Source: Eunapius fragilis
Lineage: Eukaryota; Porifera; Demospongiae; Spongillida; Spongillidae
Direction: 5' to 3'
Assembly: GCA_963681505.1 (NCBI GenBank)
Contig: OY811988.1
Coordinates: 1,988,806-2,052,805, forward strand
DNA length: 64,000 nucleotides
Shown: positions 22,570-32,529 of the stretch, piece by piece
Layout of the letters: each line of letters begins with the position of its first letter
How positions within the stretch are numbered: position 1 is the first letter of the stretch
Position numbers and translations under genes: made by a program
Notes under the pieces: generated by a model
Told to the model about the DNA's origin: nothing
The model's input: only the letters and a program-made list of their open reading frames with translations
Database searches by the model: none

Positions 22570-22900
22570 TCCACATCTTTTTCTGATGAAGTGGATGATG
22601 ATCGTGATCACTGTGCGGTAGATCACCATAAAGAGTTACTTGGAAATGAGAAAACAAGCTTCACAGAACCAATTGGGATTGCTATAAAAAGAAGACAATC
22701 AGACCAGGCAGTTACCAAGTGACATGCTGACCAAGGTACAGCTGTCAGGTGCAAAGTTTGCCTAAAACCTTTCCCTAATACTAATTTCTACTGTGCAAAA
22801 TGCTCAGATGAACTGGAGGGAAAGATTTTGGTGTCTTTGAACCAAAATCTGGAAGAATGTGTTCTGACGTTTTCTGAGTTTCACTTGGTGCAGTGACAAT
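22570..22900 (+). pseudogene. piggyBac transposase C-terminal fragment
   Basis: One frame runs from STSFSDEVDDDRDHC through a TGA at 22720 to AVRCKVCLKPFPNTNFYCAK, a Cys-x2-Cys / Cys-x2-Cys zinc-binding end. The downstream GVFEPKSGRMC motif is reached only after a one-base frame change. This matches the C-terminal cysteine domain of the piggyBac at 30272-30484 (CRIC..YYCVGC). An AG at 22568-22569 is in phase with the kinase exons, so a role as last kinase exon ending at TGA 22720 cannot be excluded. Confidence 0.5.
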
Positions 22901-22924
22901 TCTGGAGCGCCATCTTTACAATTT

Positions 22925-23635
22925 GTCAGTTGCATTATGACAATCCGGTCAACAAAGACTCAGTGTATTGGAATCGACTAATGCTGATTGAAATTGCAGA
23001 ACGCTTTAAAAGCAGACACTTCAATGATTCCAAGGAGGGTGCACATCATGCGAAACCACCAACTATGTGTTTTAATTACATTTTCCATGCCAAGTCCATC
23101 TTGCAGAAGATAGTTATGTACATTTATGGCACAAGCTGTTCAAAATACAGTTCAATTATCTACATTCTGGGTACAGTGCGTGTGATTGGTACTGCTTTCC
23201 CTAGTCTGCTCGTTCAAACACCAGCACTTTTTGACATGGTCATCAGCTGGAAAGTTATTATTTAATGTACTGATTACTGTCTTTTTGGTAATCCTACGTT
23301 ACCTGGCTCGTTCCAAACATGCCCATAGATGTACTTGCAACACCATGCACCTGCTGTATTGTGACTGTATCACCATGTTGTGCCAGAGGACCAATGGCTA
23401 ACTTCTGGCAAAACATCTTTGGGAACCCCTTATGAGCGGTTTTAAGAATGCCAGAAAAGTAGGTTGATTTTTCCAAGAGAGCGGTACATGTGATTCCAAA
23501 AGCAAATGTACTGTCACCATGCACAACATACCCATGTCCATGCAGAAATTCAGTTAGGCGAATTGTTAAGCCAGTGATATTCGTCCATTTAACTTGAGCA
23601 TTGGTTTTTGCGAGAACTCTTTCACTCACAAGGAA
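22925..23635 (-). pseudogene. piggyBac transposase middle and late fragment, opposite strand
   Basis: The minus frame 23629-23294 reads LTIRLTEFLHGHGYVVHGDS and TYFSGILKTAHKGFPK, the second catalytic-aspartate region of piggyBac DDE transposases. Further down, GLGMENVIKTHSWWFRMMCT and LLGIIEVSAFKAF (about 23100-22985) match the conserved W-W-R region after the core. The fragment lies between two plus-strand pieces of the same type of protein. Confidence 0.6.
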
Positions 23636-23644
23636 GATTCAAAA

Positions 23645-24060
23645 CTCTCTGGTGCACCAAAGATGATGGATTTATTCCTCCTCTGAGAGATCTAGCTCAT
23701 GACAGGTTTCTCAACTGAGAGAGGTATTTGCAGATCTGGCCTGATGATGAGCCTGTTAACACATGGGACTACATACAACCATTTGTAGGTGCATTTAATT
23801 CAAACAGGAGGAAGTTTGTTGAGCCTGGCACTGAGGTGGTCATTGATGAATCCATAGTTAAATGAATACCTTTCTTTTTAAATGTCACTCCAGAAGGTAT
23901 CTGTCATCTTTTCAAGATCATCATGAAACCAAAGGGGATACAATGTAGGTGTTGAATACAAGTATGTTGCTGATGCTTTGACATGCATTATGCTGTTCAT
24001 AGAGATATAAGAAGTAAAAGAAGCTACATGTATTGCAAAGAAGAAATACTGCTATATCTA
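23645..24060 (+). pseudogene. piggyBac transposase early-core fragment
   Basis: The plus frame gives LWCTKDDGFIPPLRDLAHDR, NTWDYIQPFVGAFNSNRRKF, PGTEVVIDES (first catalytic Asp region), IMKPKGI and VADALTCIM. These are in piggyBac order but broken by several stops and a frame change. It precedes, in protein order, the minus-strand block at 22925-23635. Confidence 0.6.
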
Positions 24061-24974
24061 TCCCAAATTGGTCCATTCCGGTAGATGATTCCAAACCTTT
24101 GTTGCTATCATATGATTCAGACATGCATCCAAATCACACCAGATTGCACTGGTAGGGCCTCTGACCATCGAATTCTCGTTTCTTTGAATCGCCAAACATC
24201 TTTTGAATGCTGGCATTCTGTCACTCCATCTCCCAATAATTCCCACTCCTGTCCCTGTGCTGAAAGATCAGTAGTGACACTGGCACCAGATGAGTGAGTA
24301 TCAGATGGATTTAGTTCATCATCTGCATTATTGACCAGTACTGGTTAATCATGATTCAATAGTTTTCTTCTTCATCAAGCGCTGTAGGCCTGACTCTCTA
24401 GCTGCTGATTTTGCATATGTGGGACAGGATCAGTTGGTATTGAAGACTGATCCTTTTTTATTACAATAAGCAGCAGCATGTTCAGCCTCAAAATACTGAT
24501 CTCCAATATGCCACCTCACCTTTCTACCATTCGTTTTAGGTCTTGCAATTACCTCCCCTTGTATTCCTACATCCTACCATCCCGTGCCAAACGAGTACAT
24601 CAATGTGTCATTCAGTCGCAATCTCTGACCTTTCACCATTGCCTTTGCACCTAGTTCCGGTAAAATGATGCTATTCTGACCCACACTTGAAGGATATATA
24701 CCACATTTAAACGCGTTGACAAGTACCGTGTTGTATTGCCTAATCTGTCCATTAATGTGATTCACCTCAGATAATCATGATTAATCGCGGTACGCGTTAC
24801 CATTCATAATTACCAACGGGTCTTAACGTCAATGGCTTGCCTCATCACAACACATTACACCCAAATATGACGGCTTTTTTTTTACAGGTATTGTTCGCTT
24901 GGTAAACCTAGTGATCTTTGTGGGGAGAATAATCCACAGCCCTTGCTATTTTATCGTCTGAAACAGCGTCTTCT

Positions 24975-24975
<1 letters not shown>
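24061..24975. other. Probable transposon debris, nothing firm
   Basis: Short minus-strand frames (24058-24246, 24574-24765) show no secure family. The setting next to the piggyBac fragments suggests they belong to the same decayed element. Confidence 0.3.

Positions 24976-25026
<51 letters not shown>
24976..25026 (+). repeat. (GT)n microsatellite
   Basis: About 25 uninterrupted GT units. Confidence 0.95.
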
Positions 25027-25028
<2 letters not shown>

Positions 25029-25059
25029 CAGGCTTTCAGCGCCATAACATTGCAATCCG

Positions 25060-25410
25060 TTGCTGTATCGGAAGTTTCGTTAGAAACTTCCATATAGGAT
25101 TTGACCCCGACTATGAATGTCATTAAAAAAACGCGACCCGTCTGTAACAACACTCCCGACGATCGGATCGTGTAGCTTGTTTTAGCAATCGATCTAGAAG
25201 TCAAAAATGAGTAGTTTCGTTTTTGTTTCATGTCGCTGAACCGCATGGTTGTTGAGAACAAGAGTGTACTGCCCGTCCTTGTACCCAGTCTCGGAACAAG
25301 GGGCGGGTCGTCTTCTTCTCCTTCTTCTTGGCAACGCATAACTCAGGACAGGAACATTTCTAAGCGATGAAAATTTCACCAATAGCTTCAGAATCGGCTG
25401 GAGGACTCGC
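25060..25410 (+). repeat. Dispersed repeat R, copy 2
   Basis: Same ordered strings as 12735-13100 (ATGAATGTCATTAAAAAAACG, GTACCCAGTC, CTTCTTCT-rich, TAACTCAGGACAGGAAC, CACCAATAGCTTCAGAAT). Confidence 0.5.
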
Positions 25411-25465
25411 TTTTATATAATATAATACTTTGATAAACAATCGACTATCAGCCTCCTATGTCTTG

Positions 25466-25600
25466 TTAGTCTCGTACCCAGACCGTCTATGACGTAAGCG
25501 ATTATCGCTGTAAACACTACGTCCATACTTATGGACGTAGTGATTATACTGTTTACAGCGATAATCGCTTACGTCATAGACGGTCTGGGTACGAGACTAA
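25466..25600. mobile_element. 135-bp hairpin MITE with 7-bp flanking repeats
   Basis: TTAGTCTCGTACCCAGACCG at the left is exactly mirrored at the right; the arms are about 50 bp and the loop contains a second hairpin (ACTACGTCCAT/ATGGACGTAGT). tgtcttg stands on both sides (25459-25465, 25601-25607), or 8 bp if the end is set one base in, which would fit hAT. Confidence 0.72.
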
Positions 25601-25641
25601 TGTCTTGTATAATTAAATGGGTATGAAAAAGAATAAAGAAA

Positions 25642-25927
25642 ACAAGTAAATAAAAACATTCTCTACGAGAAAGTTGGTGGGATATATGATTTGATTATGA
25701 CATTGGTGGTGTAAAAAGCAAGGAAACAAGGTCTTATCAGAAGGTAAAATGTCATAGTCCTATATTTAGCACATTTCTAGGGCATGTGTTGTTTGTGTGC
25801 TAAATATAGGACTATGACATTTTCCCTTCTGATAAGACCTTGTTTCCTTGCTTTTTACACCACCAATGTCATAATCAAATCCTATATCCCACCAATATTC
25901 TCGTAGAGAATGTTTTTATTTACTTGT
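25642..25927. mobile_element. Palindromic MITE family P, copy 2
   Basis: The whole 286 bp folds back: ACAAGTAAATAAAAACATTC against its inverse, mirrored GGTGGTGTAAAAAGCAAGG and CTAAATATAGGACTATGACA. Clearly the same family as 13843-14131 but with an independently diverged centre. Confidence 0.72.
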
Positions 25928-27700
25928 AAATTTATGATGTCATTAATACAAGTCCTATTTACTGTTCGTTTACTAAAATTGGTACGAAAAATTTTTTTCC
26001 TTTAAAAAAAAAAAGTCATCCAATATCTCTTAGCACATCGTCTCCAAATAAGCTTGAACATGTCTGTACTTCAAGTTCAGATGAGTAGAGTCTTTCCTAT
26101 ATTGCCTGACACACCTGCCCTCATGTGGTACTTGTGCTTTTATACCTGCATGAGGACTTTTATACAAAGGAATGACCAAAATGATATGCAGTTACACCTT
26201 CATCAGACTTACTTTTGATTCACTGTATTAAGCTGCTCATGGTGTAGTTTCCCCATAGCTCAAGTAAAAGAGGATATTGTACACAACTGAAAGATCTTGA
26301 TCTTCCTGTACGTCTGTTGCATTGACTGACTGCGGTAGAGATCTGATTGAGATCAGCTGGGAGAAAAATGGCGAAATGGAGAGATCAGCTGAACGGGTAC
26401 TGTCATCCGCATGCGCAATGTGCTTTTGAAAAATGATAACAATATGGGCGTTGAGAATCCAGTGAGGGTTATTTATCTTGAGGAGGCTTATACAAGGTAG
26501 CAGGAAATGTTTCATCCCGCTACTGTAGTACAATTGAGAGTCCAGTGGGTCTAGAAGAGTTTAGACCACGCTGTCTAATGTTATGCAGGGAGATATTCTA
26601 TTTTTACAAAGACACATTCACATTACTAGTACTGGCATCATCGTGTGGGCAATAACTGCACTCTGAATTATGTGAAATTACGTTTATAAGTTATATTTGA
26701 TTGTCTATGTGCGCTCTGAATGTAGCTCACTTTAACTTACTAACAAAGCACTCAAAGAACGAACATCTGGTACTCAGTTAATCCAACTCATACTCGATTG
26801 CTCGTGAGCTGAGGTACCTAACTAAAAATTAGTTCTTCATCCAGTCACGAGCTGCCTGGTGTTGCCAACGCGTTGAGTCTAAGACTCCAAGATAAATTGT
26901 GATTTATTAATACCGAAAGTGTGTGCAAATGGGAAAAATTAGGGGGAAGTGTAAAATATAAAACTAAAGGTCCGCTGACAATTTTTGACACAGGATTTTA
27001 TTACTAGAACCATTGAGACAACAACTTGTGGTTTCAGCGTGAGGACCGATGGTCAGCTCGGGCCTGCAGAAACGCTGCGAGTGGGAGGGTTCAAATCAGT
27101 GAAAACCGATTTCTGATCGTGAAGAACACTCCAGTTGAACCTTGGTCTTAGGAGTATTTGCTACAAAGTGTATAATTTATTTCTTACACTTGTTTGGTGC
27201 TTTCCATACACTTAAAGTGATGATGTGCTACCGCGCGTGATATATTGTTACTGACGTGGCTGGCTCAGTGCATGGAGCTCCAGTCATATCAAAGGGTTAT
27301 ACAGGCCATTAGTAGCTGGCAGTCATTCATTAATCCAGCTACGTGCAGGAAAATGGCTGAGTTTGCATGTACATGCCATATGGATGCTTGGATGTGCCTG
27401 TATGGGGGGTATACATGCTTTTTACTGGAGGTAAACCTATACGCTTAGAAAAAGCATGCAGTGAGTACATGCAGATTGAAAACTTATCAACAAATATTAA
27501 CTTTCTCTCTCAATTTCCAAATTCACCTCCAGCTGCTCACTTTAGTTTTTATTGCTTTATCATGCTCAAATGAATGTGAAGGCAAGCTTTGAGTTTGCCT
27601 AGTGCATCTGCGAGTTTGATCGATGGGTTCTGTTTTATGAGCTCTTCTAAAGGTTTTATGTATTCTGGGGGGTAGATTACTTTGTCTGCCATTTCTGCCA
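25928..27700. other. Non-coding stretch, nothing recognised
   Basis: Short frames on both strands without family signatures. There is a 10-A run near 26003. No terminal repeats were found. Confidence 0.35.
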
Positions 27701-27701
27701 T

Positions 27702-27703
27702 GA

Positions 27704-27737
<34 letters not shown>

Positions 27738-27746
27738 TCGTCATCG

Positions 27747-27798
<52 letters not shown>

Positions 27799-27807
27799 TC
27801 ATCATCA

Positions 27808-27847
<40 letters not shown>

Positions 27848-27890
27848 ATCATCATCATCAATCATCAATCATCAATCATCATCACAACCT
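27702..27890 (+). repeat. Compound (CGT)n-(CAT)n microsatellite
   Basis: About nine CGT units, then over 40 CAT units with a few TTC/CAAT interruptions. It gives poly-Arg/poly-His frames on plus and poly-Met/Thr on minus, which are not genes. Confidence 0.95.
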
Positions 27891-28269
27891 GAGCGGCTAT
27901 TGGCTTCAAATTCTTCTTCAGTTCTACTGCTGGTGCAAGGCTTGAATGTACCTTGCTTCAAATTGGTATGAAAAACAACATCATCTCCAATTCCAGCGTA
28001 AGCAAAACATTTTGTTTTGAATGAAATTTCAAAGCTGGCCTAATTTGCAGTAGATGTCAATGTGTGGTCACTTTTACACTGTAAGTAGAACATTTGCAAC
28101 CTTTATTGCACTCAATTCCTGCAGCTTTTTATATCTGGGTAATATTGAACAAAGGAATTCTGGACTCCTCCACCCCACGCAAATGCTGCAGCAAGACCCT
28201 TTGCTGTTGCAATTACTCGAATTCTGTTTTGTTATCATAAATTTCACCAAGTGATCAGTGTTCCCGTGG

Positions 28270-29317
28270 CAAAATGAGCATCTATCAGCCCTTTCCATCC
28301 TGTGTGTCCGTATGTATATAACGTGTTACTATGATCTTGTTACAACCATTTAGAATTGCAAGCAGGAGTAGTAGTTCTTTGCTCTGATAGCAACCAGCAT
28401 TATCAGACTACAATGTCACAGTTTTAATGTCAGGAAGTTCTTCTTTAAGTTGTGTCAAGAATGCTTCAAGCATAGAAATCACAGCTAACCCATGTTGTTT
28501 ATTTGACCCTTCCAATATCTTGTCACAGTATAATGTATATTGTATACCTTCAATACTTTTGACACAACTTTCATCCTCAATACACTCTCTTCGTACTAGC
28601 AATACAAACACAAACATCCATGCCAGCCAATTCCTCATTTGGCAAAATGCTGCTGTTATGTTTTCTTATGATGGCATGGGTTTAAACTTCATTTTTGAGT
28701 CTGCAACTATCAACGCGTCAGAGCGATCTGTTTTTTCTAGGCATTGCTTCTCCATGTCTTGTATGATTTTATAGAAATGAAATTGCTGGTTAGCTACACA
28801 GACTCTGTGTCCACAATATAGCTCCATTTTATGTGAGGAATCCACGATGACTTCCATGGCATCTTTCATAATATCTTCAGAAATCCTTGAATTAGGAAGT
28901 TGGACAGCTTCTGCAATAGCATTCTGAAGAAAAATTACATGCATTACATCGTTCTTTGTGGACTGGCATGCTCAAGTCTGGTTTAGTAAGTCCATAGTCA
29001 ATGCCATGTGTACCAACATCCTCTTCCTCGGATAATGCATGTGAATCATATTGCTGCTTCAAGAAGTATGCACAATTGCTAAGTAGATTGACAAAACAGG
29101 CTTCTTATCTATACTGACAAGGTCATCCACAATACACTGCAACAATGTCACTTGATCGTTCACTAAAACCCCTGTCACATAGTCAACAGCAGTTAGAATT
29201 TTTCACCACCACTTGTTATTGTGCTCAGAATCTCACAAAACATGCCACAAAATATGGATGGAAATGACTCACCGGCAGCATCTGTGTCTTTGTCAATGCA
29301 GAAGGCCAAGTAGTTGT
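28270..29317 (-). pseudogene. Unknown conserved gene or transposase, downstream part
   Basis: Minus-strand reading from the Gypsy-A edge: YLAFCIDKDTDAAGESFPSI, then AVDYVTGVLVNDQVTLLQCI, VDDLVSIDKKPVLSIYLAIV, GTHGIDYGLTKPDLSMP, ISEDIMKDAMEVIVDSSHKM, DALIVADSKMKFKPMPS, and after a stop ESCVKSIEGIQYTLYCDKIL and AFLTQLKEELPDIKTVTL, ending near SDNAGCY and an IHTDTQDGKG-like motif. Spaced acidic residues (ADSKMKF, SDNAGCY) suggest an RNase-H-like DDE fold. I remember similar uncharacterised proteins in sponges and cnidarians but cannot name the family. Several stops and frame changes show decay. The other half is at 49139-50021. Confidence 0.45.
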
Positions 29318-29419
29318 TGTAGCGTCGGTTACAGGTGTGGCAAAAGGATCATCGATGCATTCACATATGTGCTTATATAATACAGATACAAGTACAAAGG
29401 TCATAGCGCATGCACTACA
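29318..29419 (-). repeat. Gypsy-A 3' LTR (102 bp)
   Basis: Starts TGTAGCGTCGG on the plus strand and ends CACTACA; adjacent purine tract on the minus strand. Confidence 0.9.
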
Positions 29420-29447
29420 CTACCCCCTTCCTCATAAGAAGGGGGGA

Positions 29448-29832
29448 TTATAGATCATAAATATTTTGTCCCCATCTGTCAGGTCTCTGGCTGTGTCTTG
29501 TCGAACGTCTGAGGTTGGCTGGAACATCTTCTGGCATTTGTACATCTTCATCATGTGTCACATTTTCGGCACCTTGCAAGTGATCACCCTGGTCCACCGG
29601 CAGCTCCTCAGACTCTATCTCATCATCACTTTCTGAGGTCTTGGCTGGAATCTCTCTGTCGATGTTGCTGTTTATCTCATCATCAGTTTCCAAGGCCTCT
29701 GCTGGAATGTCCCCGTCAATATCACCATTCTCCTCCCCCACCGGTAGCTCTTCACCAGGTCCAGCTACATGTAGGTTATCTGTCTGATTCAATAACAAAT
29801 TAGGAGGCAACTGTACACAGGGTTTAAGTCTA
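29448..29832 (-). pseudogene. Gypsy-A polyprotein C-terminal tail
   Basis: The frame continues, across the piggyBac, the VHFN of the integrase part: RLKPCVQLPPNLLLNQTDNL, an acidic linker with repeated EIxSNID/DDEIxSE elements, and the usual end LRRSTRHSQRPDRWGQNIYD. It stops just inside the 3' LTR purine tract. Function of this tail is unknown in the family. Confidence 0.8.
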
Positions 29833-30271
29833 TTAACCTTTAATCTCCAGGGCCAGGTCCTATGCGTAGGACCAAACTTTCAACAATTTTTCTAACTTGA
29901 AATAAAATAATCTAGCATCCATGTCTTCATTGATGTATGATGTCACATCATACTTAATTTATCAATTAAAAATTAATTTTTACGTGATTCAGGTGGCCTG
30001 ATATATCTAAATAAATGAATGCCATCCTTCAAAATGCATTATGTTTAATATTTTATTGTTGCAGAAAAATGTATGACAAATATAGGTTTTTTGAAATGGT
30101 TTATCTAGCTTGATGTGTGTGCTACTTTACAAAATCTTTGGCAGTTCCATATCCAATCAGTTTTGCCATTTTCTACTGACGATGCAGTACTCCTTACATG
30201 CATTTAGCTATATTGTCAAAACAAACCTACTGACCAGAAAGCACATAGATTGAGTTGATAATGTTAATTAA

Positions 30272-30484
30272 CTACAGTCCAACTCTGCCTAAATGGCTTT
30301 TGAAGCAATCTCGTGTGCCTGGTTCACAGCATCCATACAGGTCATTCTCTCCAATGTTTGAGCATCCTACACAATAATATGACGTCTTTGCTGAACATAT
30401 CCTGCACTTCCGTTGCTTTCGACCAGTTGCACCACTGTATGAAGGGGTGTGTTTTACAAAACCTAGTCGATGGCATACATCGAT
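30272..30484 (-). pseudogene. piggyBac transposase exon 4, cysteine-rich end
   Basis: The acceptor TACTGCATACAG precedes IDVCHRLGFVKHTP, then CRICSAKTSYYCVGC and further cysteines (GCCEPGTRDCFKSH) to TAG at 30272. The C-terminal cysteine domain of piggyBac transposases binds the subterminal transposon DNA. Phase 0 with the preceding exon; the intron is 68 bp (30485-30552). Confidence 0.75.
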
Positions 30485-30552
30485 CTGTATGCAGTAAAAA
30501 AATGAAAACAAATTATACATGTACATTACCATGGGTATTATGAGAAAATTAC

Positions 30553-31291
30553 CTCTTCACTGACATCATCATGCGCATTGGAAGTACTGCGTAGTTCCAT
30601 TGGTTGATCAAGGTACTGGTTATGGATCAGCTGATAGGCAAGCTTCCCAATAAATCCTTTAAAATCATCAGTTGCATCACCGTCCTTTTCATCCTCAAAT
30701 TTGTATGCCATGTAAGCATCCAACTACGCACATTCCAAAGATGGTTGCAAACATGCGATGCCACCAACAATGAGTGTACCATTCTCACTCAAACGCCAAG
30801 GACCCCTGGCGGTAGTGATCGTGGACATCTATAGCACCAAAGCAGCTGAAAAAAAAAAGCTCTATCATTGAAGGTCGAGAGATCTCTTTATAGTAGGTAA
30901 CTGTTTCATACATTCCATCTTTTTCCACCTTCTTGTGTCGTTTACATTCGCTGGGATTCCCAGGAAGGGTAGTACCTGCATTTGAAATAATGGTCTTCAA
31001 CTTTCTGTCTTTCCAACCAAGTGCATACATATTTGTGTTCTGTGGTGTCTTCGACTCTAACAAACACCAATCTCCTCTTGATGGCACTCCCCCTTCCTCA
31101 AGACCATTCTCCCAATCTTTCACGAATCCCATGGGATACTCCTGAGGCATACCTTCAGCAACATACTCTGCTTCAGACCCTGTCCAAGAACTCATGCACT
31201 CATCTACCACAACATGTTGACCAGGAATCACAAATTTCTCCCGAGTGATGTTAAAATCTGTGATTAGCTGCCTGAATGAAATCCAAGGATC
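30553..31291 (-). pseudogene. piggyBac transposase exon 3, core with internal deletion, stop and frameshift
   Basis: Acceptor TTTGTAG, then DPWISFRQLITDFNITREKF and PGQHVVVDECMSSWTGSEAE (first catalytic Asp). The text jumps from EGMP directly to EYPMGFVKDWENG: roughly 100 residues with the second catalytic Asp region, present in the family, are missing in frame. It continues with MYALGWKDRKLKTIISNAGT and IDVHDHYRQGSLAFE, then TGA where the family continues, then EWYTHCWWHRMFAT. A one-base surplus near 30722 changes frame to DAYMAYKFEDEKDGDATDDF. The donor GAG/GTAATT ends the exon at 30553. Not able to encode an active enzyme. Confidence 0.78.
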
Positions 31292-31356
31292 CTACAAAGC
31301 AGGATAATGAATGACGTACACAATTTACAATGTGATCATTGTACTTACATCCTCAC

Positions 31357-31855
31357 AGCTGGCTTAGGATCAGCAAAAGAAAGACACTGTGTTACATGTA
31401 TGTTTTGGAATCGATGCCTGGTCATACCAAAACGGCCCCCAAAATCTGCACCAGTATATACTGTACCACTAGGCTGTACTCCTTGTTCCCAATATATTGT
31501 GATTGAACCCCTTTTACGCTCACACACCATTGCTAGTCTCAAGCCAAGGTATTTCGATAATTCACCTCTGGTAAGCAGGACATGACCATTACTGTGCAAA
31601 TTGGCATTTGTGTATGCCAACATTTGATTCAGCCCTTTCATGGGGTAAAGTTGGTACAAGTAATCAATTTCTTTTTTGACATCAACCATTGTCAGTGCTT
31701 GAGGCCACCAAAATCGGGCAGAGTGAACATTATCTTTCGCAGATGGATCAATTAATAAAGTATCTCGTACTGCCCAAACACGCCCATGAGGTAACAAAGA
31801 CTGCTTGTGGCTGGTAGGATGGTCAATATCTGCTGAAGGACCAGGTACATCATCG
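31357..31855 (-). pseudogene. piggyBac transposase exon 2, N-terminal domain
   Basis: Reads SDDVPGPSADID, ARFWWPQALTMVDVKKEIDY, LSKYLGLRLAMVCERKRGSI and FGMTRHRFQNIHVTQCLSFA, the alpha-helical domain that precedes the piggyBac core. The donor GCT/GTGAGG (31356-31351) joins in phase 0 to exon 3, giving the expected PA-DPWISF junction. The intron to exon 1 is 31856-31960 (acceptor TTTCACAG). No disruption seen in this exon. Confidence 0.72.
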
Positions 31856-31960
31856 CTGTGAAACATAAAAATATATACATGTATGTGAACTTTGCATCAT
31901 GTATACATTGCATGCTTGCATGCATATAATGTATAGTACGTCGCACGCGCAAGTGCGTAC

Positions 31961-32355
31961 TGTTGAGGTTCGCCGCTCTCTTCGTCCGTGGAAGAGTCTT
32001 CACTCCCATCTTTACTATCATCATCTGCTGGCAAAGGACTGTTTTCATCTACCTGAAGTACTTCACGGGGCCTTTTCTTTCCCTTTCCAGGCGCTGAGGT
32101 ATTTAGCTGCCCAAAGACATGCGGCAGACAAATGGCTCTTGTAGATTCTGTCGTGGAGCCCCCGTCTTCCCACTGCACTACATACTTTTTATTACGTGGA
32201 GTGTCAGAGACCTGCCTTATAACCCCCTTCTTTCCATAGTTCTTCTTTATCTTCCCGACAATATCTGTGCCTACTCGAAGTTGAGCCGCCAATATGAAAA
32301 AACAATCCCAAACCACAACTATGCGGCTTTGCTTTATACTGCATGTCTCGATCAA
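31961..32355 (-). pseudogene. piggyBac transposase exon 1, small SH3-like and acidic part
   Basis: The open frame gives LRVGTDIVGKIKKNYGKKGV, KKYVVQWEDGGSTTESTRAI and an acidic stretch DSKDGSEDSSTDEESGEPQ. The donor is CAACA/GTACGC at 31961, phase 2. The KYVVQWEDG element suggests a small beta-barrel (chromo/Tudor-like) module, which would bind chromatin or peptide; this is an inference. The true start is uncertain: MIETCS at 32355 is the first in-frame Met, but an upstream exon is possible. Confidence 0.5.
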
Positions 32356-32529
32356 TCACGTATAATAAGGAGGTTGTTCACTTTTTTGCTCTGAAAAGTA
32401 TCACTGAAGACAATAGAATTTTTATTCCATTCTTCTTGCATACCGTTTGCCCAAAATATTAACTTTTACCTGCGTCCAACGCGTAGGATGATTGTCCTAC
32501 GCGTAGTACGTCTGGAAATTAAAGGTTAA

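Larger units (their letters stand above)
29837..32525 (-). mobile_element. piggyBac transposon inserted in Gypsy-A
   Basis: TTAA at 29833-29836 and 32526-32529 is the target duplication. Inverted ends CCTTTAATCTCCAG (left) and CCTTTAATTTCCAG (right, reverse complement) are followed by subterminal CTA(T/C)GCGTAGGAC motifs. The original gypsy reading frame joins perfectly across one TTAA. Inside is one intron-containing transposase gene on the minus strand. At 2,689 bp, the ends look mobilisable but the transposase is damaged. Confidence 0.92.

Noticed and set aside
22570-22722. Terminal exon of the kinase gene (phase-0 acceptor, TGA at 22720)
   Set aside because: The same frame continues after the TGA into a piggyBac-type cysteine domain, so decayed transposase is the better reading; kept only as an alternative.
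27523-27945. Poly-Met/poly-Thr and poly-His frames
   Set aside because: Direct translation of the (CGT)n(CAT)n microsatellite.
30785-31231. Intact piggyBac transposase
   Set aside because: The second catalytic region is missing, a TGA interrupts the frame after SLAFE and a one-base slip follows.
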